From assembly GCA_030180135.1 (NCBI GenBank), contig CM058240.1, positions 5,001-69,000 of the forward strand: a stretch of DNA of 64,000 bases, given 5' to 3'. The notes under the pieces were generated by a model. The model was not told where the DNA came from. It ran no database searches and was given only the letters and a program-made list of their open reading frames with translations. Below are positions 45,045-55,700 of the stretch, one piece after another. Every line of letters begins with the position of its first letter. Positions within the stretch are counted from its first letter, which is position 1. The stretch is from Orychophragmus violaceus. Lineage: Eukaryota; Streptophyta; Magnoliopsida; Brassicales; Brassicaceae. A program made the translations under genes and the position numbers.

Positions 45045-46395
45045 GCCGTGATCCGCGTCACCAATGTCGCTAGTGTGGCTCGAGAGGGTCTTGTTATGGG
45101 TTCATTACACAAGTCCCCAGTTTGATCTTGAAAGGTAATAATATATCCCTGTTGATAGGTGGCTGGTTTTGTATGTCGTGTGTATTAACATAACAACCTC
45201 TTTTTAAACGGGGATACTCTCAGGTGCTAAACTATGTATGATGCTAGACCAAAGTGATTTAAAAAAGAAGGAACTTTATAGATCCCTTGACCAAAGTGCT
45301 TATTTTTCAGCTTTCGTAACCCTTGCTAAAGAGTTCATTTGCTGTGGTTATATCCAGGTGCGGACGATGATGAAGAAACATTCAAGCAGTGGACTTCTCG
45401 TAGACCTTACAAAGGAGGAAACAAGTAGCTAAGACCAGGAATAACTTTGTTTTGCCGCAGACTGGAAATTATTTTCTACGGACAGAATTCTGGAGTTATA
45501 GGGTTAAAAAGAAGGAACTTTATAGATCCCTTGACCAAAGTGATTATGCATATTGTGGGTATGACAAGGTAAAGTTGTGATTCAGTCAGTCACTTAAAAG
45601 CAACATAAACTAAAGAACTGGAAGTGTGTGATTTTGCAGGTTCTTGTGGACGCACATGATGGTTCAATCAAGCATATCCAGAAATTTGAGCAATGGGGTT
45701 GGACAACGTTGGAACGCGGTGTACTGGATGCTGAGAGATCCGATATTAACTTGACAGCTCTTCAGGTTAAGTTCACTTGTGCTCTGTCCTTGTTATTACC
45801 TCTTTGGCAATCATTTACAGGGTTCGTTGTTTGCAGTTAAATCTACTAAGGAATGGATTCAGATTGTTGAAACAAGGTGGGACTCTTGTATACAGCACCT
45901 GCAGGTTGAATGCTATAAGCTCAGTCTGTGTGTTTAAGCCTTTTGACATGAACAAGTGATCTAAGTTGTGTAACTATTAGTTTGACGCTTGCCCAAAACG
46001 AAGATGTGGGATCAGTTCCTTGCTGAAAGCTCCTCTGCAGGTACGTAAAGTATAATTTTGAACAAATCAAAGTGTGTATTATCCGTCAGTCTTGTGTCCT
46101 TCAGAAAAAATAATCGAACTTTTTGAGGTCTCGGCAGGTCAGAATATATTTGAATCTTGGATTTGTTCTTCTTTTAATTACGTACTAGTGAGATAAACTA
46201 ACAGAAAACTGGGTGATGATGATGCAGAGCTGCAGGAGATTGAAAGGGCCAAGGAATGGCCGTGTAGAAGTGGCCGCACTCCTAAAACAGTTCGTTTCGA
46301 CCATTCCACCTCAGCAACCAGCGGCTTTTTTGTTGCCAGAATCAGGAAATTGCCACCCAAAGAAGCAGAGAAGAAGGTGTCGTTATCTATTCTGA
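45045..46395 (+). pseudogene. NSUN/RsmB-type RNA m5C methyltransferase gene, decayed
   Basis: Exon-like pieces match a plant NOL1/NOP2/sun methyltransferase (At5g66180 type): LKKKELYRSLDQS (near 45255), LVDAHDGSIKHIQKFEQWGWTTLERGVLDAERSDINLTALQ (45634-45762), LNLLRNGFRLLKQGGTLVYSTC (45838-45903), SLTLAQNEDV (near 45980), then AKEWPCRSGRTPKTVRFDHSTSATSGFFVA and IRKLPPKEAEKK (46245-46375). The VYSTC motif with the conserved cysteine is present. However, the SAM-binding motifs and N-terminus are not found, a 2-nt loss after AQNEDV breaks the frame near 45993, a 37-bp segment is duplicated, and stops interrupt the first part. The LTR element at 39361-44980 lies directly upstream. I infer a pseudogene. 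Confidence 0.75.
45262..45542 (+). repeat. 37-bp duplication within the NSUN pseudogene
   Basis: The sequence aaaaagaaggaactttatag and the following gatcccttgaccaaagtg occur at 45262-45298 and 45506-45542. Both copies read KKELYRSLDQS, so a local duplication of about 244 bp of exon plus flank took place. Confidence 0.85.
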
Positions 46396-48015
46396 TCTCA
46401 CTTAAAAAAGGTTGATGTCTCTAGTCAAAGTTAGCTACTTTTAGCTTTAGAATAGAAAGTGGATTGCTTAGAACCATTAAGTTTTAGAATTTGAATAACT
46501 GCAGCTGATTTGTGTCCTGTTGCAAGAAATATGATATGATGAATAAGAAGTGAGGAGTAATTTGGTGGTAATCATGCTCTCTGTTGATTGTTGATCCCAA
46601 GAACATAGTCAAGGAATAAGAAAGATGCAGAAGTGAAGAATTGACAATGGCATCAGCTTTATCTACATAGTAATAAACCCCTCACAAGCCTCCTTCCTTA
46701 GTAGACTTCCACATTCCACTGCTCACTCCTCTTCAGTTGCTTCTTGTACTCCAACCAATCGATCCCTGTTCAAAGAAAGTTAAAAGACCATACGCAGAGA
46801 GACTTGGGTGGTTCCCAAAATGAAAATGCCTTACCATCTTTAGCAGCAAGTGAGACCATGATCTCATCTATACCCTTCTCCATACCCTTAAGACCACACA
46901 TGTAAACAAATGTGTTGTCTTTCTTCAGTAACTCCCACAGCTCTTCTGCATACTCTGCCATTCTTGTCTGTATGTACATTTTCTCTCCCTTCTCGTTCGT
47001 CTGCTCTCTACTCACCGCAAAGTCCAGCCTGAAGTTTTCTGGCTTCTTCTCCTTCATCTTCTCAAACTCCTGTCATTGTTTATCCACACCGGTCAACCAC
47101 CTCTTCGTAAAAGACAACATTAGTTTAAAGAGTAAGGTTACTAGGTTACCTCCTTGTAGAGCAGTGAGCTGCTTGTGGGTACACCCAAAAAGAGCCACGC
47201 CAAACCATTGAACTATATATATATATATAGAGAGAGTGAGAAGATAAAGCCAGCTGATGTCAATTGGTGAGTGAGTTACTATAATTGGAAACAACTGTAA
47301 GTGGGAGAGTTTATCTTGGGTTCACCTTGTAGTCCTCGTGCTCCTCAAAGAACATTTTCCACAAAAATGATCTAAATGGAGCAATACCAGTTCCTGTTCC
47401 AAGCTGAGGAAACGGAAAACAAAAAGTAATCACTAGGAATGTAATTCGAAATTCGTGAGGCCATCATATTGTATGTGACATATACCATGATGATGGTGGC
47501 ATTTGGGTCTTTAGGCATAAGCATTTCCTTCCCAACTGGTCCAGTGATCTTTGCTTCATCACCCGGCTTCAAGTCACCTGAAACAAATCAAACACGACTA
47601 AGAAGAGTTTTAAACCGTAATCATTAATTGTTCTTCTTCTTCTTCGTCTTACACAAGAAGTTGGAGCAGACTCCCTTAACAAGCTCCCCGCTTTCGTTTG
47701 ACACAGAGAGAAACCTGCATAAGAACCATTGCAGATCAAGTCTGTGAATTTCGTCTCCATTGTTTACTTGTCAGAAGGAAAGCTCACTGTTTTGGAGTCT
47801 CCAAAGTCACCAATGGCACTGCTGGCGATTGAATATAACCTCAGCTTGTGGGGCTTCCCGTTCTTGTCAATTCCATCTGGAATCACTCCAATCGATTGCC
47901 CTTCTCTGTACGGAACCTCACCTAAAACATCACCAAACAAGTAATCAAATCTCGCCCAGTGCAGTTGAGAAAAATAAAAGCTTTCTGATGACTATATTTG
48001 GATTTGCAAGCGTAC

Positions 48016-48562
48016 TGTAAGATCTCAACTCGTTCTATCCGAGAATAGAAAGAGTTTTAGGGTTTGTGAATTAGGGATTCTAAAAGAAGGATTAATGAAC
48101 GCGGTGAGATGAAGGAAATTAGGGTTTTTAGCCGGCGTTTCCAAGTCGGAAGCCGGTAAAGACTGGTTGTAAAGTCGCCGGAGAGATTTTAGGTTAAAAG
48201 CCGCTCTAAAGTCTCTCAAGCCGAAAATATTAAGAAAAGCGTCCTCTTCATTCATTCATAAGGTTCCCTTATATAGGGTTACAAGTCGGCTATCAATAAA
48301 AGGAAAATAAGAGATATCTACGAATATTTCCTAATATCCCGATTTTAACGGGATATGGAATATTTCCATATTATTGATGTCGGCGAGCCGCCTTGGTCTT
48401 CTTGATCGAACACCCTCCAAAAACCCTAATGTAAGCCGGTCGCTCCAAGTCCAGTTTAACCTAAGTTTTACCGTCTTGGGCCTTTTACCGACTTTCCATT
48501 ATTGGGCCGACCTATACTCATGAATATGCCTTTTTAGGAAAGTGCTAATCTTGACTCCAACA
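48016..48562 (-). repeat. Tat element 3' LTR (in element orientation)
   Basis: On the plus strand it runs TGTAAGATCTC to GACTCCAACA; its reverse complement starts TGTTGGAGTC. Same length and sequence as 58540-59086. Confidence 0.95.
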
Positions 48563-48576
48563 ATAAGCCCCCCCCC
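48563..48576 (-). other. Polypurine tract of the Tat element
   Basis: Read on the minus strand it is a run of ten Gs followed by CTTAT immediately before the 3' LTR, the expected plus-strand priming site. Confidence 0.75.
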
Positions 48577-49074
48577 AGTGTGGCGACTTTTATTCAAGTC
48601 GTCAAATGCGAAGGTTAACTTACGGTCTTAAGAGATGAGTTTGTAGGCCCATTAGTTGGCGAGCTATGCTCTCCTAGGCCCATTGTGCTTAGGCTAGCTC
48701 CGTACTTTATAGGAGCTTTTCCGGCTCGGTTCAAGATGAACGCAATCTTCATGGTTAGGTTCAATCCGATGGAGACCAATGGTTGAACCGAAATAAATTT
48801 CTGGTTCGATTTATCGGTTTGATGCGAGATACGAAGCGTCGCCTAGGTAATTATTACCTCGATTCTTGCGCCGTCATTTTCATTATAAAAGGACCCCTCC
48901 CACTCTTCACTTCTTCATTTTTGCGTGGTGTGAAGAAGCTTAAAGGTAATTTATTCTCTCTAGCCTTTTTATTTTCCGACCATCTCTCCGTCGCTGCTCC
49001 GCCTTAGATCTTTTAGGTTGTTAGATCGAATCCTGTTTTATCACTCGTGTTCTTCGTCTGTTCTTCAACGAACC

Positions 49075-51704
49075 ATGTCTTTGATCCGCTGTTCCTCAAG
49101 CAAAGATAAGGAAATTGTTTCCGTTTCATCTGCGGATGATTCTCCAAGTCATCAATCCACTTCTAGTACTTCATCCGTCTTGGGAGACCAGTCCGTTTGT
49201 TTTAAAGTTGAAGACCTCCAACTTCGTTGCGAGACATCTCGTCAAGCCGGCGCTGTTGAGAGTTCTGGCCGGGAGGAGTTAATCATACCTCAGCTGCGGG
49301 ATTTTGATGATGGTGAGGATGATGTCGATGCGAATCAAGTCGATTCCGAGGGCGATGTTTCTCCTTCGTTGCCGGTTGATCCTTATGAAAGTTTCAGTAA
49401 CATTTTGGGTACCAAGTCGACTGCATCTACGGTGAGGTCCATGCTTCAAGACTGTGGAGCAGACCCAAAGATTAAAGTCATCATTCCCTTCCCGCTTGAC
49501 CGTCCTTGGAATCCGCCTGCGGGGTACATGACCCTCTACGAGTCATACTTCATCAACACTGACACCGGGGGAAGCCGTTGTTGGTTTCCTCTACCCGACT
49601 TGCTGATTTCGTACTGTCACCGTCGAGAGATCGCCATCTCCCAATTGTCAGCCGTTGCAGTTCGCCATATGGTTGGTCTTTTGGTGTTAGGGGCCGAAGC
49701 CGGTATCACGATAACTGCACAGATTTTCGAGGAAATGACGTCGGTTAATCGCATGAAAGCCACCAATCCAGGGTGTTTCGCGGTTCGGTTCAAGAGCGGC
49801 AACCGAGTTCTGACAGATGCGCCTAACAAGATTAATAATTGGCAACGGTCCTATTTTTTTGTTGAAATGTCACCATTAGTTGTTCCTGACGAACTCAAGG
49901 GACTTATCAGGACGTCTTGGAACACGGATTATGGTAGATGTCGTCCCAAATTTGCTATCTTTTGATCTCGATAATTTACTTAATTCTTTTTCATCTTTGC
50001 AGTGCAACATCCCTTCCTGAAGCCGTATCCCGACAACTACTTCCCCATTCTTGAGCAGATTCAATCTCTCGGCTTACGCAAGTGGTCGGACCTTACTCGT
50101 GAGCGTATCAATAAATTCCTTCCAAAGATCTCCGAAGGTTTTGTATAGTTTTTTTTGTTATGGCGTTCTTTTCCCTGCTCCCTCCTGATCGTCTGTCTGT
50201 TAATGCAGTCAAGTGGGATACCAAGACGAAAGTTACCCCTGAAGAGCTTGTCAAGCCAAGGAGGATGGGAAAAGTCAAGAGAATTGATTCCGTGGATTAC
50301 TCCAAAGAAATCTCGTCAAAGCCTTCTTCTTCCTCCAAGTCGTCAAAGGACAAGAACAAGGCTCCTTCTCAGGGCGGCATTCGTCCTGATGTTAATACGA
50401 CGTCGACTCCCCCAGTGGTGAATCCTCCCAGTCTTCCTCCCAAAGTTCCATCAAGGAAGAGACCTGTTGACGATAAGTTGGTTCAGGATAAGCCATCTAA
50501 GTCATCCAAGACGGGTAAATCGGTCGAGGATGCTTCTGCCGAGATGGCGGTTGTCGACGAGCCTGCCAAACTAAAGGATCCGTGGCAGCGCTTCTATAAG
50601 TTCAAGGGGACTGTCCCTGACTCGTCTGGCGGCTTGAAAACTTTTGAGTCTAACAAGGAGCTTGTTTTGGCGCGTCCCAGGCGTGTAGTGAAGGAGGGAG
50701 AGGTGCGCCCTTCAATCCACAACTTCGCTTATCAGTATGAGAGCGAGGTTCCTTTTATCAACAATCCCCGGGCATGCTTTGATATGCTGACGTGTGTGAG
50801 GGGGAACGAGTCGGACTGGCCGGTCTTGGAGGAGTTGCCTCATTCGGATGCCATCGTCCGGTTGAAGCACGCTGAGGCTACCGTAAGTTTTAAACCCCTT
50901 TTTTTTTTGGAGTTAATTTTTATATTTGCTTGCCGAGATAACATTCTTCTTGCTATTTTTCAGATGATCGCGGCTTCTAACCGTGTCGCCTTGGAGAGTT
51001 CCTGGGCTCAAAAGAAGCTGGCTGACGCGGTCACTAAGCGGGATGATCTTCTCAAAAAGATCAAAGAGGAGAAGAAAGTGCTGGAAGAGAACAGGCTGGT
51101 CCTCGAAGGTAAACTCAAGCAGGCTGAGGAGAAGTCGAAGGCCGACTTTCTCAAGTTCGAGTCGGAGAAGAGGAAGCTGCATAAGTCTTGCCTTGACCTG
51201 GTCGGCAAGGAAAGGGAAAGAGTCGAAGCCGCGGTCAGGACGAAGGCGCAGACTCATTTTGACCTCGTTCGTCGTTACATTAAGGACCAGGAGGGTGCTG
51301 TCGCTCTTCAGGTTAAGCAGGCTCAGATTTCTGGGCTTAAGAAATGTTTGATTACACTTAGCGAGCAGGGCGTGCCAATTCCTCAGGATGTTTTGGACAA
51401 GGTCGCCGCAGACGAGATTGCGGCTAACGCGGAGCTTGACGACATGGAGGTCGTAACGAAGGAGGAGCTCACACTTGTTCTCTCTCCATTGCGTCATCCT
51501 CTTCTTAATCGTTCCTACGACTCCCCTCCCCCTGTTCCGTCGAATGTCGACCAATTCGGAACAAACCATGGGATAATCCCGGAGGCGGTCCCTGCTGGTC
51601 TTGTCTCGTCCGTTCGTTCAGAGGTCGCGTCCTTGGCCCAGGATCAGAACGTTGAGAAGAGTGGAACTGATGAAGCTAAGAAGTCGACGACTGACGCCAC
51701 TTGA
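49075..51704 (+). CDS. Antisense gene of the Tat element (transposase_28-like/plant retroelement aORF)
   Basis: Runs opposite to gag-pol. Four exons join in frame: 49075-49933, 50003-50137, 50209-50882 and 50964-51704. The start MSLIRCSSSKDKEIVSVSS leads to an acidic linker. A globular region follows (VIIPFPLDRPWNPPAGYMTLYES, FPLPDLLISYCHRREIAISQL, GCFAVRFKSGNR) resembling the gypsy-type transposase_28 family annotated in plant retroelements. Then comes a basic Ser-rich linker, and exon 4 is a long coiled coil (KKLADAVTKRDDLLKKIKEEKK and onward). The 81-nt third intron is also open in frame, so a retained-intron form would be readable. Antisense ORFs are known in the Tat clade; their function is unknown, with regulation or RNA handling proposed. 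Exon structure here is inferred from splice motifs. Confidence 0.75.
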
Positions 51705-52299
51705 GGAGACCTTTTTAAAGTTTATTTTTTTTGTTTTGCTTTTGTAAACCTTGGTTTGTATTTAAGCTCTAAACTTAATGAGATGGCTGCTTTAGATTTG
51801 GATCACGTCGCATTAAAAGTATTCTGGGTAACCAAGTAGTGATTTTTTGAATAATCGAACTAATGTTGGTTTGTTTGTTTAGTGAGTCTAGAACTTTTGC
51901 ATTTAGAAGCTCACCACCAAACATGAACTAATCTCGAATTAACGATTTAGCCACTTCACATAGTCCGACTAATCTCGTATTAAGTTTGTCGTCAAATTTT
52001 AAACGATTTAGCGACTTTAGGTAGTCGGACTAATCTCGTTTTAAGTTTGTCGTCAAATAAACGATTTAGGGACTTTTGCCGTAAGGCGGTTTTTGCGAGA
52101 CTAAATGCTCGGCTTTGTTCTAAGGGCGGGAGAATGCGCGAGTCTTTTATGCTCGACTTATTTGTTATCTCCTTCCGCGAAGAATTTGCGGGACGGATCC
52201 CGGCTTTTCCTTACCACGATGTGCACCTCGTGTGTAAGGAAGACCACGCCTCTGGCCAGGAGGCATGATGCTAATGATGCGAGTCGTTTTGCTCGTCTT

Positions 52300-52483
52300 T
52301 TTGCGAGTTGATACTCGGCTTTTTTGCGAGTTGGTACTCGGCTTTTTGCGAGTTGGTACTCGGTTTTTTGCGAGTTGATACTCGACTTTTTGCGAGTTGG
52401 TACTCGGCTTTTTGCGAGTTGGTACTCGGCTTTTTGCGAGTTGGTACTCGACTTTTTGCGAGTTGGTACTCGGCTTTTTGGGT
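52300..52483. repeat. 22-bp tandem repeats in the Tat element
   Basis: About eight copies of tttttgcgagttggtactcg plus gc, with small variants, lie between the antisense gene and the end of pol. Apparent frames on both strands are repeat artefacts. Confidence 0.9.
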
Positions 52484-52656
52484 ACCATCAAATATTTGAA
52501 TATTTATGAAAAGACTTACCTGATTTTTGGCTTTGCTTGTCTTTCAAGACGGTAATTTATCTGAAAAATAAAGATTTTATTAGATTTGTGACTGTGCCGG
52601 TAAAGGCTGCCTACGTATCCTCCGAGGAAGAATCAAGTCACTCGTAGTTCATAATA

Positions 52657-52658
<2 letters not shown>

Positions 52659-52702
<44 letters not shown>
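52659..52702. repeat. 44-bp T homopolymer next to the gag-pol stop
   Basis: On the element's sense strand this is an A44 run starting about 11 nt after the gag-pol stop codon. It may be a slippage-prone microsatellite or mark an old 3' end joined into the element. Assembly length is uncertain. Confidence 0.85.
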
Positions 52703-52713
52703 CACTTGCCGTT

Positions 52714-55700
52714 TTAGTGGTATTCCTTCAGGCTTGCCGAGTTCCAGGATCGAGGTAAAGCCTTGCCTTTCATTGACTCAAGCTCGTAGACTCCTGGTTT
52801 GACGACTTTCGTGACTTTGTAGGGTCCTTCCCACTTTGCCCCAAGTTTTCCTGCTCTCCACTCCTTGGTGTTTTCGTACACTTTGCGGAGGACGAAGTCA
52901 CCGACTTGAAAATGGCGTTCCTTGACTTTCTGGTTGTAGTACCGAGCTGCGAGCTGTTGGTAGTTCTGAATCCTGAGTAGGGCTCGATCCCGTTCTTCCT
53001 CTAAGGTGTCGAGAGCCTGGATTAGCATTTTTTCATTGATTTCGGTATGGTGCGGCATGAGAGAGCGGCGGAGAGTGTAAATGTTAGCCTCTGCCGGTAC
53101 CATTGCTTCCACGCCAAAGGCTAAGGAAAATGGGGTGGCTCCTGTTGCACTGCGGGGTGTCGTTCTATGCGACCAGAGGACTCCGTCTAACTCATCTGCC
53201 CAAACTCCTTTTTTGCTTTCAAGGCGTTTTTTGATGCCGGCAATGATGGTTTTATTTGTAGCTTCGGCTTGGCCATTCCCCTGAGGATACCTTGGTGTTG
53301 ACTTGCTAAGGCGTATATCCCACTTCTGGCAGAATCCTTCGAATACTTTCGAGATGAACTGTGAGCCGTTATCTGTGACGATCTCATAAGGTAGCCCAAA
53401 ACGACATATTATATATTTCCAGACGAAATTTTGAACCTGGACATCGTGGATGGCGACGTAAGCCTTGGCCTCTACCCACTTTGTGAAGTAGTCGGTCATA
53501 ATGAGCAGGAAACGTCTTTGATTGGATAACGGTAATGGTCCAACGATGTCCATTGCCCATCTCATGAATGGGTAGGCCGCAGTTGACGTTGTGAGCAGCT
53601 CTGTAGGTCGATGTATGAATGGCGCATGTCGCTGACACTTTTCACACTTGTTAGAATAGGTCTCGCAGTCGGTTATCATAGTCGGCCAATAGTGACCATT
53701 CAACTTGATTTTGAGGGCGAGAGATCTGCCTCCGGAGTGGTTTCCGCATGCTCCAGAGTGCGTTTCTTCGAGAACCCGACTTACTTCGTATCCATTTATA
53801 CATCTGAGGAGGATCTTGTTAGCAGAGTATTTGTAGAGGATACCTTCATGTATAGTGTATCGCGCGCATTTGACTTTAAGTCGTCGTGCTTCCCATTTAT
53901 CTTCTGGGAGCTTCCCTTCCGTCAGGTATGCTCTTATCGGAAGTCGCCAATCTTTGTTGTCGCCGGTTAGGACAGCGATGAGGTCTACGCTCTTTGCTTG
54001 AATATTGTAGCACATGTCGTTTTTATCACTTATGAGTATTTCTTCATTTTCTTCCTGATTGCTTTCGGGGGGCGGGATGCTTGGCTCGTGGATCGTCTCT
54101 ACCGGGATTCGTCGACAGAGATTGGGATTAGATGCCAGCGACGCAAGTGCATCTGCCGGGGCGTTCTCCTTTCTTGGTATCTGGACGATGTCGAAAAATT
54201 CGAAAGAACTGGTGAGTTCCAACGCCGTCCTTCGATAAGCCTCCATTCGTTCATTTTTAGCTTCGTAGTCGCCGTTGATCTGGTTGGCTACGAGCATGGA
54301 ATCACAGTGGGCCAGGAGATGTCGTACTCCGATTTCTCTGGCTAGTCTGAGACCGGCTAACAAAGCTTCGTACTCGGCTGTGTTGTTAGAAGCCGTGAAA
54401 CCTAGTTTGAATGACTGCTCTAATATCTCGCCGGTTGGTGATATGAGACGTATCCCTATCCCGGCTCCTTTTTTAGATGAAGCCCCGTCAACGAACAGTT
54501 TCCAATTCTTGTCTTCTGTCTCTGTACCGACATCCAATTCAGGTGATAATTCGACAAGGAAATCAGCTATTACCTGCGACTTGGCGGTTGTCCTATTCCT
54601 GTACTCGATGTCGTACTCACTTAACTCTATTGCCCACTTGGCTAGACGACCAGACTGTCCTGGGCTATGAAGTATCGTTCGAAGAGGTTGACTGCTTAAT
54701 ACAGCAATCGGATGTGACTGAAAATAAGGTCGCAGCTTTCGTGCCGAGATGACAATTGCGAAAGCCAGTTTCTCCATTGCAGGATACCTGGTTTCGGCTC
54801 CGTTCATCGTTTTGCTGACGTAGAAGACCGGCTTCTGTTCTCCTCGATCTTCCCGAACTAGCACGCCACTCACTGCTGTTGTCGAAACAGCGATGTAAAG
54901 TAGTAATGTCTCACCATTCTCGGGTTTAGACAGTATCGGCGGGTTCGACAAGTAGTCCTTGAGTTGGATGAAGGCTTCCTGACACTTCTCATCCCACACA
55001 AATCTTTTGTTCCCTCTTAGGAGCTCGTAAAAAGGCAGACATTTATCCGTTGACCGGGATATAAATCTGTTCAAGGCGGCTATGCGGCCAGTGAGGCGTT
55101 GCACCTCTCGAGTGTTCTTGGGAGATGGTAAGTCGATTATGGCCGTGATCTGCTTTGGATTGGCTTCTATTCCTCTCTGAGTTACCACGTATCCTAGGAA
55201 TTCTCCCGATGTCACCCCAAATGTACACTTGGTTGGGTTAAGTTTCATGCCGTATCGGTTAAGGATGTTGAAACATTCCTTAAGATGACCGACATGCTGA
55301 GAGGCAATCAGAGACTTGACCAGCATGTCGTCGATATAAACTTCCATTGTTGCGCCAAGTTGTCCTGCAAACATCCGGTTTACCAGCCGCTGGTAGGTGG
55401 CACCGGCGTTTTTGAGGCCGAAAGGCATGACTTTGTAGCAATACGTGCCTCGTTCAGTGATGAAGGCCGTCTTTTCTCTGTCGTCTGGGTTCATGAGGAT
55501 TTGGTTATATCCTGAGAACGCATCCATGAATGATAGCAGTTCGTTCCCAGCCGTCGCTTCAACAAGTCGGTCGATGTGCGGCAGCGGGAAACTATCCTTG
55601 GGGCAAGCTTTGTTGAGGTCCGTGAAGTCGACACACACTCTCCACTTCCCGTTTTTCTTCTTTACGACCACTGGATTGGCCAGCCAGTCAGGATATTTGA

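Noticed and set aside
50913..51569. 218-aa minus-strand ORF
   Set aside because: Antisense shadow of the coiled-coil exon of the Tat antisense gene.
52165..52511. Leu/Phe- or Lys/Ser-rich repeat ORFs
   Set aside because: Created by the 22-bp tandem repeat.
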